A stretch of DNA of 64,000 nucleotides. It comes from Marinithermus hydrothermalis DSM 14884. GTDB lineage: Bacteria; Deinococcota; Deinococci; Deinococcales; Marinithermaceae. Below are positions 18,800 through 27,036 of this stretch, in pieces. Where the stretch lies: NCBI RefSeq assembly GCF_000195335.1, contig NC_015387.1, positions 1,240,001-1,304,000 on the forward strand, in the 5' to 3' direction. The notes beneath the pieces are model-generated. The model was not told the DNA's origin, did not search any database, and saw nothing but the letters and a program-made list of their open reading frames with translations. The position numbers and the translations under genes were made by a program. The stretch's first letter is position 1. Every line of letters begins with the position of its first letter.

Positions 18800-20316
18800 G
18801 GCGAGCCTTTGATCCGGCCTTCATCGAGTCGGTGCGCGAGCGCATCGCGAAGACCACGGTGCCGCACTTCATCGGGAACGCCTTCGTACCCGGCGCGCGC
18901 GGCGAGACCTTCGAGACCCTGGACCCGGCCACGAACCGGGTGCTGGGGCGCGTCTACCGCGGGCACGCGGAGGACGTCGCCAAGGCCGTGCAGGCCGCCC
19001 GCGCGGCGTTCGAGGGCCCGTGGGGGCGCACCAAGGCCAAGGAGCGCAAGCGCTACCTCCTCAAGATCGCCGAGCTTTTAGAGAAGCACGCGGACGAGCT
19101 CGCGGTGATCGAGTGCCTCGACGCCGGTCAGGTGCTCAAGATCGTGCGCAAACAGGTCGCGCGCGCGGCGGAGAACTTCAGCTTCTACGCGGAGTACGCC
19201 GAGCGCGCCATGGACGGGCACACCTACCCTGTGGACCAGGACTGGGTCAACTACACCGTCCGCGTGCCCGTGGGCGTCACCGGGATCATCACCCCCTGGA
19301 ACGCCCCCCTGATGCTCTCCACCTGGCGGATCGCGCCCGCACTCGCCGCCGGGAACACCGTGGTCCTCAAACCCGCGGAATGGTCCCCCCTCACGGCCTG
19401 GAAGCTCGCGGAGATCATCCAGGAGGCCGACCTGCCCCCCGGCGTGTTCAACGTGGTCCAGGGGTTCGGGGAGGAGGCCGGCGCGCCCCTCGTCGCGCAC
19501 CCCGACGTGCCCCTCATCTGCCTCACCGGCGAGACCACGACCGGCCAGATCGTGATGCGCAACGGGGCCGACCACCTCAAGCGCCTCTCCCTCGAGCTCG
19601 GCGGCAAAAGCCCCGCGATCATCTTCGAGGACGCGGACCTCGAGCGCGCCCTGGACGCCACCGTCTTCCAGATCTACTCCTTCAACGGCGAGCGCTGCAC
19701 GGCCAACTCCCGCGCCCTCATCCAAGAGTCCATCTTCGAAGCCTTCGTCGCACGACTCGCGGAACGCGCCCAAAACATCCGGGTGGGCCACCCCCTCGAC
19801 CCCGAGACCGAGGTCGGCCCCCTGATCCACCCCGAGCACCTCGAGCGCGTCCTGGGCTACATCCAGATCGGCCAGGAAGAGGGGGCGCGGCTCGTGGCGG
19901 GCGGCCAGCGCCTCGGCACGGAGGGGAACTACGTCGCCCCCACCCTGTTCGTGGGGGAAAACCACATGCGGATCGCGCAGGAGGAGATCTTCGGGCCCGT
20001 ACTCGTCGCCATCCCCTTCAAAGACGAAGCCGACGCCCTAAAGAAAGCCAACGACACAAAGTACGGCCTGGCCGCCTACGTCTGGACCCGGGACGTGACC
20101 CGCGCGCACCGCGTGGCCCTCCGGCTCGAGGCCGGCATGACCTGGATCAACAGCCACAACGTGCGGCACCTGCCCACGCCCTTCGGCGGCATGAAGTTCT
20201 CCGGCACGCACCGCGAGGGCGGGCAGTACGCCCTCGAGTTCTACACCGAGATCAAGAACATCGCCGTGCCGCTCGGCGAGCACCCCATCCCCAAGTTCGG
20301 CAAAAAGGAGGCGTAA
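18796..20316 (+). CDS. hpaE: 5-carboxymethyl-2-hydroxymuconate semialdehyde dehydrogenase
   Basis: 506 residues, standard for HpaE. ALDH hallmarks: general-base Glu in LELGGKSPAIIF, catalytic Cys in FNGERCTANSRALI, NAD loop in CLTGETTTGQI. It oxidises the ring-cleavage semialdehyde (CHMS) to the tricarboxylate with NAD. The assignment to HpaE rather than a general ALDH rests on position between hpaG-like and hpaB genes and on the FNGERCTA motif typical of the family. The start overlaps the previous stop as ATGA. Confidence 0.9.
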   Translation: MRRAFDPAFIESVRERIAKTTVPHFIGNAFVPGARGETFETLDPATNRVLGRVYRGHAEDVAKAVQAARAAFEGPWGRTKAKERKRYLLKIAELLEKHADELAVIECLDAGQVLKIVRKQVARAAENFSFYAEYAERAMDGHTYPVDQDWVNYTVRVPVGVTGIITPWNAPLMLSTWRIAPALAAGNTVVLKPAEWSPLTAWKLAEIIQEADLPPGVFNVVQGFGEEAGAPLVAHPDVPLICLTGETTTGQIVMRNGADHLKRLSLELGGKSPAIIFEDADLERALDATVFQIYSFNGERCTANSRALIQESIFEAFVARLAERAQNIRVGHPLDPETEVGPLIHPEHLERVLGYIQIGQEEGARLVAGGQRLGTEGNYVAPTLFVGENHMRIAQEEIFGPVLVAIPFKDEADALKKANDTKYGLAAYVWTRDVTRAHRVALRLEAGMTWINSHNVRHLPTPFGGMKFSGTHREGGQYALEFYTEIKNIAVPLGEHPIPKFGKKEA

Positions 20317-20318
20317 CC

Positions 20319-21776
20319 ATGGCACGCACCGGACAAGAGTACATCGAGGCCCTCAAGGAAAACCCCCCGAACCTCTGGATCAAAGGCGAGAAGGTCGAGG
20401 ACCCCACGACCCACCCGGCCTTTAAGGGTGTGGTGCAGTCCATGGCCCGGCTGTACGACATGCAGCACGACCCCCAGTACAAGGAGGTCCTCACCTACAC
20501 CTCCCCCACCTCCGGCAAGCCGGTGGGGATGAGTTTCCTCGAGCCCAAGACCCGGGAGGACCTCGCGAAGCGCTCCGCGGCGTACAAGACCTGGGCCGAC
20601 CAGACGCTCGGGATGATGGGGCGCACCCCGGACTACCTGAACGCGGCCCTCACCGCGTACGGCATGGCCGCGGACTTCTTCGCGCAGGGTGACCCCCGGT
20701 TCGGGGAGAACGTGCGCAACTACTACGAGTACGTGCGCGAGAATGACCTGTGCACCACCCACGCCCTAACCAACCCCCAGGTAAACCGGGGCGCTTCGCC
20801 CGCGAACCAGCCGGACCCGTACATCCCTGTGGGCGTGGTGAAGCAGACCGCGGAAGGCATCATCGTGCGCGGCGCGCGCATGCTGGCCACGCTCCCCGTG
20901 GCCGACGAGCTCCTCGTCTTTCCCTCCACCGTCTTGAAGATGGAGCCGGGCAACGAGAAGTACGCCCTGGCCTTCGCCATCCCCACCAACACCCCGGGAC
21001 TGCACTTCATCTGCCGCGAGCCGCTCGCGGGAACCTCGGGCTACGACCACCCCGTCTCCAGCCGCTTCGAGGAGATGGACGCGATGTGCGTCTTCGACGA
21101 CGTGCTGGTCCCGTGGGAGCGGGTTTTCGTGCTGAACAACCTCGAGATCGTGAACCAGGCCTACGCCGCGACCGGCGCGCTGATGCACATGGCGCACCAG
21201 GTGGTGGTGCACAAGGTCGCCAAGACCGAAGCCTTCTTGGGGCTCGTGAGCCTCATCGCGGAAGGAATCGGCGCGGACGCGTTTAGCCACGTGCAGGAGA
21301 AGATCGCTGAGGTGATCGTTTACCTCGAGACGATGAAGGCCTTCTGGGCTGCGGCCGAGGCCAAGGCGGAGGTGAACGCCTACGGCGTGATGTGCCCCGA
21401 CCGCAAGACGCTCGACGGGGCGCGCAACCTCTACCCCAGGTTGTACCAGCGCATCCACGAGATCGTGCAGCAGATCGGCGCGAGCGGGCTGATCATGTTC
21501 GCCTCGGAGAAGGATTTTGAGAGCCCCCTCGGTCCGTTCGTGGAGAAGTTCATGCAGGGCCGGAACCTGCCCGCCCGGGAGAAGACCCAGCTCTTCCGGC
21601 TCGCTTGGGACATGACCCTCTCCTCCTTCGGGGCGCGCCAGGCCCTGTACGAGCGGTACTTCTTCGGGGATCCGGTCCGGATGCATCAGGCGCTCTTTAA
21701 GGTGTACGACACCGAGCCCTTCAAGGCACGCATCCGGGCGTTTCTCGGCTGGAAACACGAGGAGGTCGGCGCGTGA
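20319..21776 (+). CDS. hpaB: 4-hydroxyphenylacetate 3-monooxygenase, oxygenase component
   Basis: 485 residues, close to the Thermus thermophilus enzyme. The family N-terminus (RTGQEYIEALKENPPNLWIKGE) and the flavin/substrate region (NPQVNRGASPANQPDPY; HFICREPLAGTSGYDHPVSSRFEEMDAMCVFDDVLVPWERVF, shown here as the best-conserved block) identify it. It uses FADH2 from HpaC and O2 to hydroxylate 4-hydroxyphenylacetate to homoprotocatechuate in the cytoplasm. The ATG at 20319, 2 bp after hpaE, is preceded by AAAAAGGAGG and is preferred over an out-of-family upstream extension. Confidence 0.95.
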   Translation: MARTGQEYIEALKENPPNLWIKGEKVEDPTTHPAFKGVVQSMARLYDMQHDPQYKEVLTYTSPTSGKPVGMSFLEPKTREDLAKRSAAYKTWADQTLGMMGRTPDYLNAALTAYGMAADFFAQGDPRFGENVRNYYEYVRENDLCTTHALTNPQVNRGASPANQPDPYIPVGVVKQTAEGIIVRGARMLATLPVADELLVFPSTVLKMEPGNEKYALAFAIPTNTPGLHFICREPLAGTSGYDHPVSSRFEEMDAMCVFDDVLVPWERVFVLNNLEIVNQAYAATGALMHMAHQVVVHKVAKTEAFLGLVSLIAEGIGADAFSHVQEKIAEVIVYLETMKAFWAAAEAKAEVNAYGVMCPDRKTLDGARNLYPRLYQRIHEIVQQIGASGLIMFASEKDFESPLGPFVEKFMQGRNLPAREKTQLFRLAWDMTLSSFGARQALYERYFFGDPVRMHQALFKVYDTEPFKARIRAFLGWKHEEVGA

Positions 21777-22234
21777 AGGACCGGTTCCGCGAAGCGCTTT
21801 CGCGGTGGGCGAGCGGGGTGACCGTGCTCACCTCCCGCGACGCGCACGAGGTGCGCGGCATGACCGCCAGCGCGTTCAGCTCGGTCAGCCTCGAGCCGCC
21901 CCTCGTGCTGGTCTGCGTGGATGAGCGCGCGAACATCCTGCCCGTCATCGAGCGCTCGAAGCGGTTCGTGGTGAACCTGCTCGCCGCGCAGCAGGCCCAC
22001 GTGTCCGACCACTTCGCGGGGAAAAGCGACCCGGCATTGCTCGAGCGCCCCCCCTTCCCCGAGGCGGGGGACCCGGTTCTCGAGGGGGCTCTGGCGAGCC
22101 TGGTGTGCACGGTGTGGGCGCTGTACCCGGGGGGCGACCACCGCATCGTGGTGGGCGAGGTCAAGGAGATCGTGTTGGGTGACGAACGCCCGCCGCTCGT
22201 GTACTGGAAGCGGGCGTACCGGAGGGTGACATGA
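21773..22234 (+). CDS. hpaC: Flavin reductase component of 4-hydroxyphenylacetate 3-monooxygenase
   Basis: 153 residues, a flavin reductase-like FMN/FAD-binding fold with the family motifs WASGVTVLTSRD, GMTASAFSSVSLEPPLVLVCVD and the C-terminal HRIVVGEV. It supplies reduced flavin from NAD(P)H to HpaB. The GTG start overlaps the hpaB stop (GTGA), as expected for two subunits made in balance. Confidence 0.93.
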   Translation: MKDRFREALSRWASGVTVLTSRDAHEVRGMTASAFSSVSLEPPLVLVCVDERANILPVIERSKRFVVNLLAAQQAHVSDHFAGKSDPALLERPPFPEAGDPVLEGALASLVCTVWALYPGGDHRIVVGEVKEIVLGDERPPLVYWKRAYRRVT

Positions 22235-23196
22235 AACCGAACGTGGTACGTGTAGGGCACGCGGTACTGTACGTGAAGGACCTGGAGGCGTCGCGGCGGT
22301 TCTACGTGGACCTCCTGGGGTTCAACGTGGTCCACGAGACCGAGAACGCGCTGTACCTTAGGGGGTACGAGGAACGGGAGTGGTCCTTGAAGCTCGAGGT
22401 CCACCCGGAGCCTGGGCTGAAGCACCTGGCGTACAAGGTGGCGGGCGAGGCCGAGCTGGATCGCGTGATCGACCTGGCCAAGGCCCACGGCCTGCCCTGG
22501 CGCGAGGAGGAGGAGCGCGGCCGCCCGCGCATGGTGCGGATCCAGGACCCCTTCGGCTTCCCGGTCGCGTTCTACTACCGGGCCGAGAAGCACGAGCGCC
22601 TGTTGCAGGCCTACCACCGCTACCGCGGCCCGGGCATTCAGCGGCTCGACCACTTCAACGTCCTGACCCCTGACGTCCAGGGGACCTACCAGTTCTACGC
22701 GGAGGCCTTCGACTTCCGCCTTACCGAGTACACCGAGGACGACGAGGGGCGGATGTGGGCCGCGTGGCTGCACCGCAAGGGGAACGTGCACGACCTGGCC
22801 CTCACGAACGGCACGGGCCCTCGGCTGCACCACATCGCCTTCTGGCTGCCGGACCTGCACGCGATCATCCGCGCGGCCGACATCCTCGCCGCGGCCATGC
22901 AGACGGACCGGATCGAGCGCGGCCCTGGCCGTCACGGGATCTCCAACGCGATGTTCGTGTATCTGCGCGATCCGGACGGGCACCGGGTGGAGCTGTACAC
23001 CTCGGACTACCTGACCGTGGACCCCGACCTGGAGCCCATTCGTTGGTCGCTCAACGACCCGCGCCGCCAAACGCTCTGGGGCCACCAGACGCCCAAGAGC
23101 TGGTTCCTCGAGGGGAGCCGGGTTGAGGGGTTCGAGGGCGGGTTCGTGGCGCTCAAGGACTCGCCGTTGAAGGGGCTGCCGCAGCACGTGACTTGA
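22231..23196 (+). CDS. hpaD: 3,4-dihydroxyphenylacetate (homoprotocatechuate) 2,3-dioxygenase
   Basis: 321 residues, two vicinal-oxygen-chelate (glyoxalase-like) modules of about 140 residues each. The second module holds the metal ligands: His in IQRLDHFNVL, His in RLHHIAFWL, Glu in HRVELYTSDY. It cleaves the catechol ring of homoprotocatechuate next to the hydroxyls, with Fe(II) or Mn(II). This is the extradiol type I family, as in Arthrobacter and Brevibacterium, not the LigB-type HpaD of E. coli. Last gene of the operon; ATGA overlap with hpaC. Confidence 0.93.
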   Translation: MKPNVVRVGHAVLYVKDLEASRRFYVDLLGFNVVHETENALYLRGYEEREWSLKLEVHPEPGLKHLAYKVAGEAELDRVIDLAKAHGLPWREEEERGRPRMVRIQDPFGFPVAFYYRAEKHERLLQAYHRYRGPGIQRLDHFNVLTPDVQGTYQFYAEAFDFRLTEYTEDDEGRMWAAWLHRKGNVHDLALTNGTGPRLHHIAFWLPDLHAIIRAADILAAAMQTDRIERGPGRHGISNAMFVYLRDPDGHRVELYTSDYLTVDPDLEPIRWSLNDPRRQTLWGHQTPKSWFLEGSRVEGFEGGFVALKDSPLKGLPQHVT

Positions 23197-23221
23197 CGGG
23201 ACAAATGTCCGTGCATAGACT
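23193..23221 (+). promoter_or_regulatory. Sigma-A type promoter of the paa operon
   Basis: TTGACG (23193-23198), a 17-bp spacer, then TAGACT (23216-23221). The -35 box overlaps the hpaD stop, and a GGAC/GTCC hairpin (GGACAAATGTCC, 23199-23210) lies in the spacer and may be an operator. A Shine-Dalgarno TTAGGAGGGT precedes the TTG start at 23275. Confidence 0.7.
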
Positions 23222-23274
23222 TGCATTGAGCTGGGATACCACAAGCCTAACGGCTGTTTGTTAGGAGGGTCGCC

Positions 23275-24798
23275 TTGAACGAACGCGTAGCCGTCATTGG
23301 TGCAGGAACCATGGGGCGCGGCATCGCCCAGGTCGCTGCACAATCCGGATTCCCCGTAACGCTCTACGACGCCTTCCCCGAAGCCCTCCCCCGGGCCCTC
23401 GAGCACCTCCAGGCCATCCTGCAAAAACTCGAGGCCAAAGGCCGCCTGAACGAACCCGCCGGCGCGATCCTCGAGCGCATCCAGACCACCGCCGCGCTCG
23501 AGGACCTCAAGGACGCCCGCTGGGTGATCGAAGCCGCGCCGGAGCGGCTCGAGCTCAAGCGCGAGCTCTTCGCCCGGCTGGACGAGTGCGCGCCCCACGC
23601 CATCCTCGCCACCAACACCTCCACCCTCTCCATCACCGCGATCGCGAGCGCCACGAAACGCCCGCACCAGGTCGTGGGGTTGCACTTTTTCAACCCCGCC
23701 CCCCTCATGAAGCTGGTGGAGGTCATCCCCGGCCTCGAGACCGCGCCCGAGGTGGTCGAGGCGGCGGTGGCGTTCGCGCAGCGTTTGGGCAAGGAACCCG
23801 TCGTGGCCAAGGACTCCCCGGGCTTCATCGTGAACCGCGTGGCCCGACCGTTCTACGGGGAGGCCCTTAAGCTCCACGGGGAGGGGATCCCCTTCGAAGC
23901 GATCGATACCATCATGCGCGGCCTGGGGTTCCGCATGGGGCCCTTCGAGCTCATGGACCTGATCGGCCTGGACGTGAACTACGCCGCAACCACCAGCGTG
24001 TACGCGGCGTACTTCCAGGAGCCGCGCTACAAACCCCACCCCATCCAGCGCCGCATGGTCGAGGCCGGGTACCTGGGGCAAAAAAGCGGGCGGGGGTTCT
24101 ACCGGTACCCTCGAGAACCCCAGGAGCCCGAACCGCCCCCGGCCCGCTCGGAGCAAGCCCCCAAGGCCCTCATCCTCGGCTCGGGTCCGCTCGCCGACCT
24201 CCTGCGCGCGCGCTTCGCGCACACCACCAACTCCGACGAAGCCGCGTTCATTCTGGATGCCCGCGTGCGCCTCGAGAAAAAATCCTACCCCGCCGCCCCC
24301 CCGAAACTGCCCGTGGTCACCCTGGTCTGGGGGCACTCGGCAAGCACAGCGCTCCGCGCGTACAGCGAGGCCTCCGACGTGGCTGGGTTCAGCCTCGTGC
24401 CGCCCGTCACGGAGCGCGCCGTGGCCGAGCTCTACGCGCCGCTCGCGGGCGGCGAGGAGGCGGTAGCCCTCGCCCGGCGCTACTTCGAAGCGCACGGCCT
24501 GCGCACCCTGACCCTCCCGGACACCCCGGGCGGCGTAGGGTTCCGCATCCTCGCCCTGCTCATCAACGAAGCGGTGAGCGCCTTGCAGGAAGGCATCGCG
24601 GACCCCCAAGGGATCGACCGGGCGATGCGGCTCGGGACCAACTACCCCCAAGGCCCCCTCGAGTGGAGCGAAACCCTCGGGATCAAGGAGGTGCTGCGCG
24701 GCCTCGAAGGCCTCTTCCACGAGCTGGGCGAAGACCGGTACCGGCCCCAACCCCTGCTGCGGCGCGCGGCCGCTGCGGGGTTAGGCAAATGGAGGTGA
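23275..24798 (+). CDS. paaH: 3-hydroxyacyl-CoA dehydrogenase (PaaH-like)
   Basis: 507 residues; TTG start set by a strong Shine-Dalgarno. The NAD loop VIGAGTMGRGIAQVAAQSG is at residues 6-24, the catalytic His-Glu region is in VVGLHFFNPAPLMKLVEVI, and two C-terminal 3HCDH helical domains follow (about 185-285 and 405-500), the longer architecture typical of PaaH/PaaC. It oxidises 3-hydroxyadipyl-CoA in phenylacetate breakdown, or other 3-hydroxyacyl-CoAs. It opens a 13-gene operon with further paa genes. Confidence 0.9.
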   Translation: MNERVAVIGAGTMGRGIAQVAAQSGFPVTLYDAFPEALPRALEHLQAILQKLEAKGRLNEPAGAILERIQTTAALEDLKDARWVIEAAPERLELKRELFARLDECAPHAILATNTSTLSITAIASATKRPHQVVGLHFFNPAPLMKLVEVIPGLETAPEVVEAAVAFAQRLGKEPVVAKDSPGFIVNRVARPFYGEALKLHGEGIPFEAIDTIMRGLGFRMGPFELMDLIGLDVNYAATTSVYAAYFQEPRYKPHPIQRRMVEAGYLGQKSGRGFYRYPREPQEPEPPPARSEQAPKALILGSGPLADLLRARFAHTTNSDEAAFILDARVRLEKKSYPAAPPKLPVVTLVWGHSASTALRAYSEASDVAGFSLVPPVTERAVAELYAPLAGGEEAVALARRYFEAHGLRTLTLPDTPGGVGFRILALLINEAVSALQEGIADPQGIDRAMRLGTNYPQGPLEWSETLGIKEVLRGLEGLFHELGEDRYRPQPLLRRAAAAGLGKWR

Positions 24799-24803
24799 TG
24801 ACG

Positions 24804-25988
24804 ATGGGTAAACGCACGTTTATCGGTGTACTGGCTCTCGCCGTCGGCTTGAGCCTGGGTTTCGCCGCATCCCCTATCCGCGTGGGCGTGACCGTCTCCG
24901 CCACGGGACCGGCCGCGTCCCTGGGTATTCCGGAAAAGAACACCTTCCTCATGATCCAGGAGGAGATCAACAAGGCGGGCGGCATCGGCGGGCACCCGGT
25001 CGAGTTCATCATCCTCGATGACGGGACCGACCCCACCACCGCGGTGCGCAACACGCGTAAGCTGATCGAGGAGGACCGCGTGCACGCGATCCTCGGCGGC
25101 ACCACCTCGCCGATCTCCCTGGCGATGATCGATCCCGTCGCCGAAGCTCAGGTGCCCTTCATCTCCCTCGCGGCGGCCAAAGCCATCATCAGCCCGGTGG
25201 ATGAGAAGCGGCACTGGGTCTTCAAGGTGCCCCAGACCGACGAGATCATGGCCAAGGCCGTCGTCGCGGACATGGTGGCGCGCGGGTACCAGACCGTTGC
25301 CTACATCGGGTTCAACACCGCGTACGGCGAAGGGTGGGCGCGGGAGTTCGCCGAGGAAGCCCAGGCCGCCGGCCTCGAGATCGTCGCGGACGAGCGCTAC
25401 GCCCCTACGGACACCTCCGTGACCGGCCAGGTCCTGAAGATCCTCAGCCGGCGCCCCGACGCGGTGCTGGTCGGCGCGGCCGGCACCCCCGCCGTCCTGC
25501 CGCAGCGCACCCTGGTCGAGCGCGGCTACCGCGGCCAGATCTACCAAACCCACGGCGTGGCCAACCCCGACTTCCTCCGTGTGGGCGGTGAGTTCGTGGA
25601 GAACACCCTGCTGCCCGCGGGCCCCATCCTGGTCGCTGACCAGCTCGGCGCGGAGTTCCCCTCCAAACCGGTCGCGCTCGAGTACATCGTCCAGTACGAG
25701 GGCCGTTACGGCATCGGCAGCTTCTCGACCTTCGGAGGGCACGCGATGGACGCGTGGCTGATCCTCAAGGACGCCCTCGAGCGCACCCTGGACCAGGTGC
25801 AGCCGGACGACCTCGCCGCGTTCCGCAGCGCCCTTCGTGACGCGATCGAGCAAACCCGTGGCTTGGTCGCTACCCACGGCGTCTTCAACTACTCCAGCGA
25901 GGACCACCTGGGCCTCAGCTTCGAGGACGCCGCGGTCATCGTGCGGGTGAAGGACGGCACCTGGAAGCTCGAGCGCACCTTCCGTTAA
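24804..25988 (+). CDS. Liv-type ABC transporter substrate-binding protein
   Basis: 394 residues. The start chosen (ATG 24804) lies 8 nt after GGAGG; ATGs at 24789 and 24798 are in frame but badly spaced. A signal peptide (MGKRTFIGVLALAVGLSLGFA) leads into a type I periplasmic-binding fold of the LivJ/LivK (Peripla_BP_6) family: IRVGVTVSATGPAASLGIPEKN, then VEFIILDDGTDPTTAV. Family members bind branched-chain amino acids, but those in aromatic operons often bind aromatic or dicarboxylic acids. The TGATG overlap with the previous gene and the liv genes downstream make it the receptor of this importer. Confidence 0.88.
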   Translation: MGKRTFIGVLALAVGLSLGFAASPIRVGVTVSATGPAASLGIPEKNTFLMIQEEINKAGGIGGHPVEFIILDDGTDPTTAVRNTRKLIEEDRVHAILGGTTSPISLAMIDPVAEAQVPFISLAAAKAIISPVDEKRHWVFKVPQTDEIMAKAVVADMVARGYQTVAYIGFNTAYGEGWAREFAEEAQAAGLEIVADERYAPTDTSVTGQVLKILSRRPDAVLVGAAGTPAVLPQRTLVERGYRGQIYQTHGVANPDFLRVGGEFVENTLLPAGPILVADQLGAEFPSKPVALEYIVQYEGRYGIGSFSTFGGHAMDAWLILKDALERTLDQVQPDDLAAFRSALRDAIEQTRGLVATHGVFNYSSEDHLGLSFEDAAVIVRVKDGTWKLERTFR

Positions 25989-25995
25989 CCGTCGC

Positions 25996-26020
25996 AGGGG
26001 CCGGGGTCGTCCCGGCCCCT
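25996..26020 (+). terminator. GC-rich hairpin between the binding-protein and permease genes (attenuator)
   Basis: A 10-bp stem (AGGGGCCGGG / CCCGGCCCCT, 5-nt loop) begins 7 bp after the stop. There is no T-run, so it probably lowers read-through or protects the upstream mRNA end, giving more receptor than membrane subunits. The second liv cluster has the same device at 58171-58197. Confidence 0.6.
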
Positions 26021-26031
26021 AGGAATGCATC

Positions 26032-27036
26032 ATGGACTGGCTCATCTTCGGTTTCCTCCTCGCGGACGGGCTTACGAACGGGGCGATTTACGCCATGCTC
26101 GCCCTGGCTTTGGTCCTGGTCTTCGCGGTCACGCGCGTCATCCTCATCCCGATGGGCGAGCTGGTGATGTACGCGCCTCTGACCTACGCCTTCTTCCTGG
26201 ACGGCAAGCTCCCGGGAACGGTGTGGCTCGCCGCGCTGATGCTCGCGGGGTGGGCCGCCCTGGAGTACCGGACCCCACGGCAAGCGGTCCTTTTGGCCCT
26301 AGCCGCCGCGGCCGTCCTCGGGATCGGGGTCCTCGGCGCGCACAGCACCCCCCTGATCGCCTGGATCGCGGCGGTGCTCGTCGTCCTTCCCCTGGGGCCC
26401 GCCACTTACCGGTTGTTCTTCGAGCCAATCCCGCGCGGCACGATCCTGGTGTACCTGATCCTCGCGGTGGGGCTGCACTTCGTTTATAGAGGGCTCGGGC
26501 TATTCTTCTTCGGCCCCGAGCAGTTCCGCCCCCCGGCAATCACCAGCGGGGAGGTGGTGATCGGTTCGGTGCCGATCCCCTATCAAGCCCTGTGGATCTA
26601 TGCCTTCACCGCCCTCCTCATGGCGGGCCTATACCTCTTCTTCACGCAAAGCCTCTACGGTAAGGCCCTGCGCGCCGCCGCTGTGAACCGCATCGGCGCA
26701 CGCCTGAGCGGCATCAGCCCCAAGGAGGCCGGGCGCGTCGCCTTCCTGATCGCGATGAGTGCAGGCGCCCTCACCGGCATGCTCACCGCGCCCCTCACCA
26801 ACGCCGCCTACGATATGGGATTCCTCATGGGCCTCAAGGGGTTCGTGGCCGCCATTCTCGGCGGGCTCACGAGCTACCCCCTAGCGGCCGGAGGCGCGCT
26901 CCTCGTGGGCCTGCTCGAGGCGTACAGCTCCTTCGCCGCGAGCGCCTACAAGGAAGCCATCGTCTTCGCCTTGCTGCTCCCGGTGCTGGTCTGGCGCAGC
27001 CTGGGCACGCTGGAACTCGGAGGTGAGGAGGAATGA
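26032..27036 (+). CDS. Liv-type ABC transporter permease (LivH-like)
   Basis: 334 residues with about eight hydrophobic helices. LivH hallmarks are [21 protein letters not shown] at the N-terminus, the EAA-type loop [25 protein letters not shown] (about residues 215-240) that meets the ATPase, and [35 protein letters not shown]. Longer than a usual LivH (about 300) because of extra hydrophobic sequence at residues 60-130. It forms the membrane channel with the LivM-like half of the next gene. Confidence 0.9.
   Translation: MDWLIFGFLLADGLTNGAIYAMLALALVLVFAVTRVILIPMGELVMYAPLTYAFFLDGKLPGTVWLAALMLAGWAALEYRTPRQAVLLALAAAAVLGIGVLGAHSTPLIAWIAAVLVVLPLGPATYRLFFEPIPRGTILVYLILAVGLHFVYRGLGLFFFGPEQFRPPAITSGEVVIGSVPIPYQALWIYAFTALLMAGLYLFFTQSLYGKALRAAAVNRIGARLSGISPKEAGRVAFLIAMSAGALTGMLTAPLTNAAYDMGFLMGLKGFVAAILGGLTSYPLAAGGALLVGLLEAYSSFAASAYKEAIVFALLLPVLVWRSLGTLELGGEEE

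Noticed and set aside
21721-24750. 1009-codon open frame on the minus strand
   Set aside because: It lies antisense to hpaC, hpaD and paaH, has repetitive His/Arg/Gly-rich sequence typical of GC-rich antisense frames, and shows no domain.
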